DNA of 11,562 nt from JACNLN01 sp964626495 (GTDB lineage: Bacteria; Fidelibacterota; Marinisomatia; Marinisomatales; CAZVFT01), in assembly GCA_964626495.1 (NCBI GenBank), contig CAZVFT010000077.1:1-11562 (forward strand). The letters run 5' to 3'. The first letter of the stretch is position 1, and each line of letters opens with the position of its first letter. Made by a program: the position numbers and the translations under genes. Below, piece by piece: positions 1 through 7,071 of this stretch. Below the pieces are notes generated by a model that saw nothing but the letters and a program-made list of their open reading frames with translations, did not search any database and was not told where the DNA came from.

Positions 1-2528
1 GATATGGGAGTACCCTGTTGTACTTTTGATAGATCAAATCCCAGATACAGGAGCTTTCCTGGAGTTTCGCTGATGACTCCTGCCACTCCATCATCGTGAT
101 ATTCGTAAGCCATTTCTGCTGTATCCAGAGGTGAAATCACATCGCAATCCACAGGGAAATTGATAAGAAGATTTGCCCCCTGAATAACTGGATGAGAATC
201 ATTCCCCCAAATTATGTAACCCTCATGCTCCTCTAAATACTCGCTCTGCAGGACATCGGAATAAAAATTGGTGCCACCCAAAACATTTCCAATATTTTGT
301 CCCATAACCAACAGGTTTTTGCTGGAGTCCTGGTGCAATGCTAATTGATCTTGAATGTTCTCTGGAATGGGATTGACGGCATTATCGCCGGTGAAATACA
401 GAATATGATCATATTGACAGATGAGCCCTTCCAGGGAATCTTCCATTGTATCATCCCAAAGCCTCACAACTTGACGGCTGTCAACCATGACATCAAGATA
501 TGTTCCTGAATTCTGCAGTTCTCCCGACATATTGACAAGCAGAATTTCTGGTGTACCGAGTGGCAGATCAAAGTTCACGGTATCACTGTATTCCTGATAG
601 GTAAGATGAAGTTCAAAGCCCACATACGTTGGGTCAAATGGTTCCGATAAGTGTAGTTCAAATGGTGTGATGGATATTGTAGTATCACTCAATCCAGCGG
701 CAGAGAATTGTACCGCACCAAGAATTATTTCCACACCTGGATAATCAGCCGATACTGTTCCTGTCATTTCTCCCACCGGAAAACCCTGATTCGTAAGTTC
801 TACAAATAGCTCAAAATCTTCCCCTGGATCCACATATCCATCATTATTTTCATCCACAACAGTGATGACAGGATTACCAAACGAAAATTCACTTGTACCA
901 AATCCCGCAGACGTTTCTAATACCCAGTTATCAGGATCGAGTATCACACTATCGACAGCTACCGGAACCGGGAGGTTTATGTTTGTAATTGCCTCTTCAA
1001 CCCATATCAATTCTGTAACGGTATCACCACTGGTTAAATTTAGCTGAAACTCCACAGGCATTTTGAACAGGTCCGGTTCGGTACCTGTTGCCGATTGTTC
1101 AATGACAATATAGCACGTATCAATGGTGGAAGCCCAGAGATAATCGTAGTGGGGATGTCCATTCCCGTAAATCCACTGGTCGAAAAACCAATCCAAATCA
1201 TCCCCGTTATGATCTTCGAAAACATTTTTTAGATTCTCCGTGACAACATTTCCATAGGCATAGATATTCAGGTAATCCTGAAGGGAAGCGAAATAAACGC
1301 TGTCTCCCACTACATACCTCAACATATGGTTTACCCAAGCCCCCTTGTAATAGATGATGACATCGAAAATGGAGCCAAAACTGGTTGTATCAGTGGTGAA
1401 GACAGATTTTGAGTCATTCCAGTAGAATTCCATACCATTCATATAACTGTGGTAGGCATTTTCTCCCTGGGTGGCTTCCATATACAATGCTTCAGAATAG
1501 GTAGCCAAACCTTCATTGAGCCAGCCGTGTTGCCAGGTTCGGCAAGTTACCATATCACCAAACCACTGGTGAGCAAGCTCGTGAACCTGTACCATTCCGT
1601 TTGTGGTTGAAGTCGTCACACAGGTTTGATGCTCCATCGCCCAGCCATAACTTGAGACTTCAGCGATAGCGAATTTCTCATCTACAAAGGGATACAGCCC
1701 AAACAGATCGGAATAGACAGGAAGAGCTGTTTCCACGTAACGAAATCCGGATGGAACACTTCCGGTGACGTAGTAAACAATAGGCATTGAATCAATTTCG
1801 CTGTAATGGAACTGTTCGGTAACCGGGTTGTAGGGATAGGCATTGATACAAAACAGATAAGTTGCGATGGGGTAGTTTTCGTACCAGTGATGAGTAAAGG
1901 TCCCGTTACCATTGTCTGTAACCTCCTGGAGGATACCGTTAGATGCCACAACATACTGGGAAGGAACAGTCAACTTCAGGTCAAGCCAATCAGCTTTGTC
2001 TGAAGGGTGATCTTTGCAGGGTACCCATTCTGAAAGACCGTATGGACAGTTGAGGGAAAAGAATCCCCCGCCGGAATAAACAAGACCGCCTGTCCAGGGT
2101 ACTCCAGGTCCTGTCCAACCGTGATACTGAATGGAGACTGAGATGGTGTCATCTGGGTCGAGTGATTCAGAAAAGTAAAGGTGAAGTCGATGATCGCTAT
2201 GTTCGTAATTCAGGAGATTTTCCGCTGAAATGGATGTGATAGTCAGAGAATCTGCTGCATCTAAAATAATCTCCGTGACATTTGATTCATTCGCTTGCAT
2301 CTCAATGATTACCGAGCCCTCCAACGTTTCCTCCCCTGGATTGATAGATACATCAATTGCGTAGGAAATGATATTGTATAGGGTTTGCTCAGGTAGAAGG
2401 TCCCGGGTTTGTTGGAGCTGATGATTATTGATATTTCTTAAACGACAATTCTGGGCAGGTATAGAAACCTCCTGTGCAACTATAAAAATTGAATAGCAAA
2501 GGAAAACCAAACAGATGCGAGATTTCAT
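1..2528 (-). CDS. Secreted M1-family zinc aminopeptidase with C-terminal extension (3' end outside window)
   Basis: Translating the minus strand from the ATG at 2528-2526 gives 842 codons with no stop, running off the left edge. The N-terminus (MKSR, then a hydrophobic stretch ending IVA-QE) is a signal peptide, cut near residue 18. The catalytic region, about residues 60-540, has GWAMEHQT (Glu299; variant of GAMEN, which binds the substrate amino terminus), HELAHQWFGD (zinc ligands His316 and His320, catalytic Glu317), NEGLATYSE (third zinc ligand Glu339, 18 residues after His320) and YYKGAW (Tyr393/394, transition-state tyrosine). All needed residues are present, so it should release N-terminal amino acids from peptides outside the cytoplasm. 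Residues about 548-655 form a beta-sandwich-like domain opening with DENNDGYVDPGEDF, a Ca-binding-type loop. Residues from about 658 (PEILLVNMSGELQN) resemble a class I GATase/ThuA-like alpha-beta fold (inference). A sorting domain may follow beyond the edge. Family assignment is secure; the C-terminal domain names are tentative. Confidence 0.93.
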   Translation of the reverse strand, partial: MKSRICLVFLCYSIFIVAQEVSIPAQNCRLRNINNHQLQQTRDLLPEQTLYNIISYAIDVSINPGEETLEGSVIIEMQANESNVTEIILDAADSLTITSISAENLLNYEHSDHRLHLYFSESLDPDDTISVSIQYHGWTGPGVPWTGGLVYSGGGFFSLNCPYGLSEWVPCKDHPSDKADWLDLKLTVPSQYVVASNGILQEVTDNGNGTFTHHWYENYPIATYLFCINAYPYNPVTEQFHYSEIDSMPIVYYVTGSVPSGFRYVETALPVYSDLFGLYPFVDEKFAIAEVSSYGWAMEHQTCVTTSTTNGMVQVHELAHQWFGDMVTCRTWQHGWLNEGLATYSEALYMEATQGENAYHSYMNGMEFYWNDSKSVFTTDTTSFGSIFDVIIYYKGAWVNHMLRYVVGDSVYFASLQDYLNIYAYGNVVTENLKNVFEDHNGDDLDWFFDQWIYGNGHPHYDYLWASTIDTCYIVIEQSATGTEPDLFKMPVEFQLNLTSGDTVTELIWVEEAITNINLPVPVAVDSVILDPDNWVLETSAGFGTSEFSFGNPVITVVDENNDGYVDPGEDFELFVELTNQGFPVGEMTGTVSADYPGVEIILGAVQFSAAGLSDTTISITPFELHLSEPFDPTYVGFELHLTYQEYSDTVNFDLPLGTPEILLVNMSGELQNSGTYLDVMVDSRQVVRLWDDTMEDSLEGLICQYDHILYFTGDNAVNPIPENIQDQLALHQDSSKNLLVMGQNIGNVLGGTNFYSDVLQSEYLEEHEGYIIWGNDSHPVIQGANLLINFPVDCDVISPLDTAEMAYEYHDDGVAGVISETPGKLLYLGFDLSKVQQGTPI

Positions 2529-2561
2529 TTTTTTAATATTACCTTTCTTGTACTAAGGAAT

Positions 2562-2570
2562 ATTATAGCA
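2562..2570 (-). promoter_or_regulatory. Putative extended -10 promoter of the M1 peptidase gene
   Basis: On the minus strand the sequence reads TGCTATAAT, a perfect extended -10 (TGnTATAAT), 34 bases upstream of the M1 start codon. No good -35 hexamer lies 16-18 bases further upstream, which is acceptable for extended -10 promoters. A weak purine-rich ribosome site (AGAAAGG) lies between it and the ATG. The 139-bp gap to the permease stop codon makes a separate promoter reasonable. Confidence 0.45.
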
Positions 2571-2667
2571 TAAGCAAAAGTGATTACATTTTAAATCAAT
2601 ATTACACTTCATTCAGGTAAATTTCAAAGAATCAATGCTGGCATCGTCTAATCTATACAAAGTTTCT

Positions 2668-4008
2668 TTATTTTGAGTGTATCCAATATATCACTATACC
2701 ACTGCCGACAAACAATACCGTCACTGCAATCAACTTAATTTCAAACAGCCAGGCATTCATTCCTTCCGGGGGAATCATAGCAAAAATCATCGCTGCTGCT
2801 GTGGCTGCAAAACCAACAGCACCGGAAATACGTCCACGTAAGTCTCCTCTGCTGGTACGAAAAGCTGCAGCAAACATATACAAATAGGGGATGAAATAAA
2901 TGATGATTTCTGCATCCAGCAGAATCAGATAGGCTTCTTCCACCGTCGATCCAGCCACACTGAACAGAATGAACAGCGTCGTGAGTCCTCCCTGAACCAG
3001 GAGAGATACATAGGGCGTCTTCCAGCGTGGATGGATGTAACTGAGTGCTTTTGGAAGATAACGATCCAATCCTATCGCAAAAGGAACCCGTGCCACACCG
3101 GCTATCCATGCACTAACTCCGCCAATTCCGGATATGGTTATTAATAAAACTGCACCAACAGTCATCCAGCTTAATTCAAATTTCCCGGTGAGGGAATGGA
3201 TCGATTGAAGAATACCTGCCAGCAAACCAATTTCGTTTTTCGGCATTGCAAACAGCAATGTTAGCGTCCCAAAAATGTAAATAATTGCAATTCCAACACC
3301 AGAAATGATAATTGCTTTAGGTATATTGCGTTCGGGAGTTTTTATTTCCTCGTTAAGAATGGCCATCAGTTCCAGACCGGCGAATCCAAAACACATAGTT
3401 GCCCAGAAGGACCAGGTGGATATATTCGAAATATTCGGAATTAGTGATTTCAGATTCAACGGTTCCGCAGGTCCCCATTTAACAGCCGATAGGAATCCCA
3501 GTACAAAGAGAATGCCTATCGGAATCCAGACACCAATACCACCCACATTATGAATCCATTTACCAATTGTGAGTCCCCGGATATTCAGAAGAATAACCGA
3601 CCACATCACAATCAATGAAAACAGAGCAATGTAGAGTCTGGAATCTGCAAGATGAAGATATTGACTGCCCAGGATAAACAGAGCGTTCCCAGCCACAAAC
3701 ATTAACAGTGCGGGATAATAGATCAGGTTGTTAATCCAGTAACACCAGCCCGCCATAAATCCGTGTCCAGCACCAAAAACCTCTCTTGCCCAAATGTATA
3801 TTCCACCCTCAGCCGGGTAATTTCGAGATAGGCTATAAATTGCATATCCCTGTGGGATGAAGAAAATCACCAGTGCCAGCAACCACAAGAGGATACTGCC
3901 GTATCCGGTCCGCGCAGCGGTGAGTAACCACCGAAGCCCCACGATGGCAACGATGTTCATCAATATCAGATCCCAGAGCCCCAGTGTGCGACGTAAAGTT
4001 GTGTTCAT
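2668..4008 (-). CDS. APC-superfamily amino acid permease
   Basis: The product has 446 residues and is almost wholly hydrophobic, with about 12 membrane segments, the usual size for APC (amino acid-polyamine-organocation) transporters. Family signatures are PAEGGIYIWAREVFG at residues 65-79 (the loop after TM2), GFAGLELMAILNEE at 208-221 (TM6 region) and EEIKTPERNIPKA at 220-232. The TM1 segment reads IVAIVGLRWLL rather than the common GSGIF, as in the glutamate/GABA-antiporter-like branch. It should carry an amino acid across the inner membrane by proton coupling or exchange; the substrate cannot be read from sequence. The ATG at 4008-4006 directly precedes the first typical residues (LRRTLGLWDLILMNIV), but no strong Shine-Dalgarno is visible. 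It lies upstream of the M1 aminopeptidase in the same direction, which fits uptake of amino acids released by peptidases. Confidence 0.9.
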   Translation of the reverse strand: MNTTLRRTLGLWDLILMNIVAIVGLRWLLTAARTGYGSILLWLLALVIFFIPQGYAIYSLSRNYPAEGGIYIWAREVFGAGHGFMAGWCYWINNLIYYPALLMFVAGNALFILGSQYLHLADSRLYIALFSLIVMWSVILLNIRGLTIGKWIHNVGGIGVWIPIGILFVLGFLSAVKWGPAEPLNLKSLIPNISNISTWSFWATMCFGFAGLELMAILNEEIKTPERNIPKAIIISGVGIAIIYIFGTLTLLFAMPKNEIGLLAGILQSIHSLTGKFELSWMTVGAVLLITISGIGGVSAWIAGVARVPFAIGLDRYLPKALSYIHPRWKTPYVSLLVQGGLTTLFILFSVAGSTVEEAYLILLDAEIIIYFIPYLYMFAAAFRTSRGDLRGRISGAVGFAATAAAMIFAMIPPEGMNAWLFEIKLIAVTVLFVGSGIVIYWIHSK

Positions 4009-4122
4009 TGTGAAATCAAATATACATTAACTCACCCATCACTTTCCTATTATTTTTAGATATTTTGGTTCATAACACACCCCTCGTCGGTGGCAGGGAC
4101 GTAAAAAAGCCTGACCTGTTAA

Positions 4123-4138
4123 TCCCGCTATGCAGGGA
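4123..4138. repeat. GC-rich mini-hairpin (imperfect)
   Basis: TCCCGCTATGCAGGGA: TCCCGC pairs with GC-GGGA with one extra A bulged in the right arm and a TAT loop. It matches the pattern of the other mini-hairpins in this gap (TCCCG-loop-CGGGA) and abuts the large inverted repeat at 4133-4230. Confidence 0.5.
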
Positions 4139-4230
4139 CGGATTTCACCCTTTAGGGTTTTAAAAAGTGACAGATTTATCAACATATCCCAATACTTTTT
4201 TTAAAAGGCTGGAGCCTAAAATCCGTTCTG
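4133..4230. repeat. Large inverted repeat with a hairpin in each arm
   Basis: The outer arms are ACGGATTT (4138-4145) and AAATCCGT (4219-4226), with a looser CAG/CTG extension to 4133 and 4230. The inner arms are TTTTAAAAA (4158-4166) and TTTTTAAAA (4198-4206). Between outer and inner arms each side carries its own perfect but different hairpin: ACCCTTTAGGGT (4147-4158) on the left and AGGCTGGAGCCT (4206-4217) on the right. The centre, 4167-4197, is unpaired. This is a compound, MITE- or REP-like palindromic element; no transposase gene is present. Its arms are plainly complementary; its mobility is inference. Confidence 0.65.
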
Positions 4231-4231
4231 A

Positions 4232-4244
4232 ACCCCGAAAGGGT
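4232..4244. repeat. Small palindrome of the ACCCCGAAAGGGT type
   Basis: ACCC pairs with GGGT around a CGAAA loop. It directly follows the right end of the large inverted repeat and resembles the left-arm hairpin ACCCTTTAGGGT in stem sequence, so it may be a further copy of the same hairpin unit. Confidence 0.45.
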
Positions 4245-4338
4245 AATATAGCTTGTATGAGTTAACGTCTGTCTATTGACGGACCTGCTTAAGATAAACA
4301 AGCTTGCCCGATTTCTGACAATCGTTACTTTTAAAAAT

Positions 4339-4382
4339 CTCCTCTCCCTTGACGCCTGTCCGGCTCCCGACGGAGGAGAGGG
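4339..4382. repeat. CCTCTCC/GGAGAGG palindrome split by a GC-rich mini-hairpin
   Basis: CCTCTCC (4341-4347) is complementary to GGAGAGG (4375-4381). Between them lies about 27 bases including TCCG (4359-4362) and CGGA (4371-4374), a short stem with an eight-base loop. The arrangement looks as if a small hairpin had been inserted into an older CCTCTCC...GGAGAGG palindrome. Confidence 0.5.
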
Positions 4383-4387
4383 TTTAT

Positions 4388-4438
4388 CCTGTGGAATAAA
4401 ATCTGAGATTTTCTCCGACTTGTCGGAGATTCCACAGG
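4388..4438. repeat. Cloverleaf-like nested palindrome
   Basis: The outer stem is CCTGTGGAA (4388-4396) with TTCCACAGG (4430-4438), nine perfect pairs. Inside are two adjacent perfect hairpins: AAAATC-TGA-GATTTT (4398-4412) and TCTCCGAC-TT-GTCGGAGA (4412-4429). A single strand could therefore fold into a three-way junction using nearly every base. It does not resemble a tRNA, having no T-loop or anticodon arm pattern. It could be a mobile palindromic repeat, or a structured RNA if transcribed. Confidence 0.65.
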
Positions 4439-4473
4439 GTGAAGGTGAGGGTGATTATTCAAGAACACACCCC

Positions 4474-4509
4474 CTCCCGAAGGCTCGGGAGACCCCTCTC
4501 TAAGAGGGG
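4474..4509. repeat. Two tandem hairpins
   Basis: The first is CTCCCGA-AGGC-TCGGGAG (4474-4491), seven perfect pairs. The second starts two bases later: CCCCTCT-CTA-AGAGGGG (4493-4509), seven perfect pairs. The sequence after the second (ACTTTATTATTCTTT) is T-rich but has no continuous T run, so a role as intrinsic terminator is doubtful. The first belongs to the TCCCG/CGGGA mini-hairpin family of this region. Confidence 0.6.
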
Positions 4510-4575
4510 ACTTTATTATTCTTTAACATTCTTTAACCATCAGAGATTATCAGCGGTACAGGCGGGTAGGAATTT

Positions 4576-4674
4576 TCATTTTCTTTTGTTTTCCAGTCGG
4601 TTTATCTCCCGCAGTGGCGGGATCAGCGACGGATCACGCTGTTGAATTAACTTGATCAACGTCAGGGAAAGCAA
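4576..4674 (-). other. Possible gene remnant or tiny ORF (32 codons)
   Basis: Reading the minus strand from a TTG at 4674 to TGA at 4578-4576 gives LLSLTLIKLIQQRDPSLIPP and then LREINRLENKRK. The composition is more protein-like than the other frames of this gap and looks like the C-terminus of a larger protein. An in-frame stop lies shortly upstream and no ribosome site is seen. It also runs through the 4607-4622 mini-hairpin. It may be a decayed 3' gene end or chance. Confidence 0.15.
4607..4622. repeat. GC-rich mini-hairpin
   Basis: TCCCGC-AGTG-GCGGGA, six perfect pairs and a four-base loop. It shares stem sequence with the imperfect copy at 4123-4138 but has a different loop. Confidence 0.55.
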
Positions 4675-4707
4675 TATTGGAAATGAGAAATGTAGCGTTT
4701 AACTTTA

Positions 4708-4713
4708 TATAAT
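4708..4713 (+). promoter_or_regulatory. Candidate -10 box upstream of the oligopeptidase B gene
   Basis: TATAAT lies 127 bases before the oligopeptidase B start codon in an AT-rich stretch. No recognisable -35 hexamer is at the usual distance. It also lies only 12 bases before the ATG of the 36-codon ORF at 4726, so a transcript from here would be almost leaderless for that ORF. A single hexamer match is weak evidence. Confidence 0.3.
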
Positions 4714-4725
4714 GATACACTTACA

Positions 4726-4836
4726 ATGTTTACTCAACTAGCAAATCTTCCTACTATCAGAGGATATGAATTACAACATCTGGTAGATTGTTTCGGTGAA
4801 AAAATGATTGAATTATCAAAAATTATAAAAGGGTAA
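4726..4836 (+). CDS. Possible 36-aa leader ORF before oligopeptidase B
   Basis: ATG at 4726 opens a 36-residue frame (MFTQLANLPTIRGYELQHL and then VDCFGEKMIELSKIIKG) whose TAA at 4834-4836 lies directly after the AAAAGGG ribosome site of the next gene, five bases before its ATG. That spacing would suit translational coupling. No Shine-Dalgarno precedes it, and no family is recognised. It could instead be a remnant of an older gene or chance. Confidence 0.2.
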   Translation: MFTQLANLPTIRGYELQHLVDCFGEKMIELSKIIKG

Positions 4837-4840
4837 AACT

Positions 4841-6982
4841 ATGAAGCGTCTGTTATTAATGATTGCTCCAGTTATGATCACTTCCTTGTGGGGTTTACCG
4901 GGTGAGAAGGGAATGATAGAAAAAGGTACCATCGAAAATCCACCCGTAGCGAAAATAGTCCAGAAAGATGTCTCTATTCATGAAGACAGGCGGATTGATA
5001 ACTATTTCTGGTTGAGGGAGAGAAACAATCCCGAAGTGCTGGATTATCTAAGATCGGAGAATGCTTATACAGAAACCGTGATGAAGCATACGGAAGACCT
5101 GCAGACGAAATTATATGAGGAAATGAAAGGACGGATCAAGGAGACCGATTTGACCGTTCCCGTGAAGATAGATGATTACTACTATTACTCTCGCACCGAA
5201 GAAGGAAAACAGTACTCCATTTCTTGTCGCAAATATAAAAGTCTGGATGCCGATGAAGAAATTTTGCTGGATCAGAATGAACTGGCGGAGGGTTACGACT
5301 ATTTTCAACTCGGAGCTTTCCGGATTAGCCCAAACCACCAGCTGTTAGCTTACTCTGTTGATACCACTGGTTCTGAACAGTATACGTTATGCGTGAAGAA
5401 CCTGAGTACAGATTTGTTACTTCAAGATGAGATATCCAACACCTATTATTCCGTGGAATGGGACAATGACAATCAGACGCTTTTCTACAATACTCTTGAC
5501 GAAGCAAAACGACCCTACAAAGTGTTTCGGCATATACTTGGAACTGATCCTGAGGAAGATGTGCTGGTTTACCACGAACAAGATGAAAGGTTCTTCATTG
5601 ATATTGAAAAATCCAAGAGTAAAAAGTATCTATTTTTGGTGTTAGAAAGTCAGGTGACTTCTGAGGTTCGTTATCTTGATGCCCACAATCCTACAGGTAA
5701 GTTTAAGGTGATTCATCCCCGTGAACATGAACACGAATATTCGGTATATCACCAGGGAGATCGTTTTTTGATTCTGACCAATGATCAAGCGAAAAACTTC
5801 AGGCTTATAGAAGCACCAATTACCAGTCCATCCAGAGACAACTGGAAGGAATTTATTCCTCATCGTGAAGAGGTAAAGCTTGAGTACTTAGATGTTTTTC
5901 GAGATTATCTTGTTGTGTATGAACGGGTGAACGGATTGAAGAAGATACGCGTGATGGATCTGACTAAGGTCACGGATTACCATCTGGATTTTGATGAGCC
6001 TATTTACGTAGTCTATGGCGGATTCAATCCCGATTTTAATTCAACAAAGCTGAGATTTACTTATATGTCGATGATCACCCCCAGAACCGTTTATGATTAT
6101 GATATGGTGAAAAGAACAAAGGAATTGAAAAAGCAGAAGGAAGTACTCGGGGACTACGATTCCTCCCTATATCAGACGGAACGGATCTATGTCACCGCCT
6201 TTGATGGGAAAAAGATTCCGATGTCCATCTTGTATAACAAAGGAATGGAAAAAAATGGAAAGAATCCGGTATATCTCTACGGCTATGGGTCTTATGGGTT
6301 GACAATGGATCCCTATTTTTCCAGCAATCGCTTCAGTCTGATAGATCGTGGCTTCATCTATGTAATTGCTCATATTCGTGGAGGAGGGTACTTGGGGCGC
6401 AGTTGGTATGAGGATGGTAAATTATTGAGGAAGAAAAATACATTTTCAGATTTTATTGCCTGTGCTGAACATCTCATTGCAGAAAGATATACAAGTCCTG
6501 AACATCTGGTGATTTCTGGAGGAAGTGCAGGTGGACTGCTTATTGGAGCGGTTGTAAACATGCGACCGGATATGTTCAAAGCTGCTGTAGCAGATGTTCC
6601 TTTTGTGGATGTAATTAACACGATGTCAGATTCAACCATTCCTCTCACGGTGATCGAATTTGAGGAATGGGGTAATCCTGCTGATAACAGCTATTACGAT
6701 TATATGAAAACCTACTCACCCTACGACAATGTGGAAGCAAAGGATTATCCATATCTTTTGATTACGGCAGGCCTGAATGACCCTCGGGTGCAGTACTGGG
6801 AACCAGCGAAATGGACAGCCAAACTTCGAGCAAAAAAAACCGACAGTAACCTCTTACTGCTTAAAACCAATATGGGCGCAGGGCACGGCGGTCCTTCGGG
6901 TCGTTACGATTATTTGAAAGAAATCGCTTTTGAGTATGCGTTTATTCTGGATGTTTTGGGGATGACAAACCTTAGTGAATAA
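4841..6982 (+). CDS. ptrB: Oligopeptidase B (S9A prolyl oligopeptidase family), apparently exported
   Basis: The 713-residue product matches oligopeptidase B in layout: a seven-bladed propeller, about residues 40-440, followed by an alpha/beta-hydrolase domain. The N-terminal PPVAKIVQKDVSIHEDRRIDN and YFWLRE segments are typical of the family. The catalytic triad is visible: Ser562 in GGSAGG, Asp647 in NDPRVQYWEP and His682 in GAGHGG. EFEEWGNP carries the paired glutamates that, in characterised oligopeptidase B, select Arg/Lys at P1, so it should cut short peptides after basic residues. Unlike the cytosolic E. coli enzyme, it begins with a lysine-arginine and hydrophobic segment (MKRLLLMIAPVMITSLWG), read as a signal peptide, implying a periplasmic or surface location. 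AAAAGGG at 4827-4833 is a good ribosome site, seven bases before the ATG. It is divergent from the permease gene. Confidence 0.93.
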   Translation: MKRLLLMIAPVMITSLWGLPGEKGMIEKGTIENPPVAKIVQKDVSIHEDRRIDNYFWLRERNNPEVLDYLRSENAYTETVMKHTEDLQTKLYEEMKGRIKETDLTVPVKIDDYYYYSRTEEGKQYSISCRKYKSLDADEEILLDQNELAEGYDYFQLGAFRISPNHQLLAYSVDTTGSEQYTLCVKNLSTDLLLQDEISNTYYSVEWDNDNQTLFYNTLDEAKRPYKVFRHILGTDPEEDVLVYHEQDERFFIDIEKSKSKKYLFLVLESQVTSEVRYLDAHNPTGKFKVIHPREHEHEYSVYHQGDRFLILTNDQAKNFRLIEAPITSPSRDNWKEFIPHREEVKLEYLDVFRDYLVVYERVNGLKKIRVMDLTKVTDYHLDFDEPIYVVYGGFNPDFNSTKLRFTYMSMITPRTVYDYDMVKRTKELKKQKEVLGDYDSSLYQTERIYVTAFDGKKIPMSILYNKGMEKNGKNPVYLYGYGSYGLTMDPYFSSNRFSLIDRGFIYVIAHIRGGGYLGRSWYEDGKLLRKKNTFSDFIACAEHLIAERYTSPEHLVISGGSAGGLLIGAVVNMRPDMFKAAVADVPFVDVINTMSDSTIPLTVIEFEEWGNPADNSYYDYMKTYSPYDNVEAKDYPYLLITAGLNDPRVQYWEPAKWTAKLRAKKTDSNLLLLKTNMGAGHGGPSGRYDYLKEIAFEYAFILDVLGMTNLSE

Positions 6983-7071
6983 TTGAATGGAAATCACAAT
7001 GGTAGTTTCAGAACTCATCATTTGTGAATATTTCAGTAAAAGCCGTTTAACATCGCTAAAAAGTATTTAAA

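Larger units (their letters stand above)
4009..4840. other. Gene-poor intergenic region dense in palindromes
   Basis: This 832-bp stretch separates the divergent permease and oligopeptidase B genes. Reading frames through 4276-4645 run over hairpin repeats and look non-biological. The stretch holds one large inverted repeat with a hairpin in each arm, one cloverleaf-type nested palindrome, several GC-rich mini-hairpins and two tiny candidate ORFs near the right end, listed separately. The outermost 70 bases on the left are AT-rich and presumably hold the permease promoter, but no clear -35/-10 pair was found. Confidence 0.8.

Noticed and set aside
1682..1954. 90-codon minus-strand frame inside the M1 gene
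   Set aside because: It lies wholly within the M1 coding region in another frame; the M1 frame carries the HELAHQW and NEGLATY motifs, and this one has no recognisable feature.
2741..3109. 122-codon minus-strand frame within the permease gene
   Set aside because: It overlaps the 12-TM permease frame, is rich in Cys/Ser/His as shadow frames often are, and has no ribosome site.
4388..4438. Cloverleaf palindrome as a tRNA gene
   Set aside because: It is too short for a tRNA, with two arms inside the outer stem instead of three, and no T-loop or anticodon pattern.
4493..4509. CCCCTCT-CTA-AGAGGGG as an intrinsic terminator
   Set aside because: The stem is good but no continuous T run follows on either strand, and no gene ends close by; it fits the surrounding repeat cluster better.
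4081..4640. CRISPR array
   Set aside because: The repeats are palindromes of varied sequence at irregular distances, without identical direct repeats and regular spacers, and no cas genes are present.
4276..4645. Two overlapping plus-strand ORFs of 75 and 68 codons in the intergenic gap
   Set aside because: They run through the hairpin repeats, which force open frames; composition is repeat-derived and no ribosome site or family match was seen.
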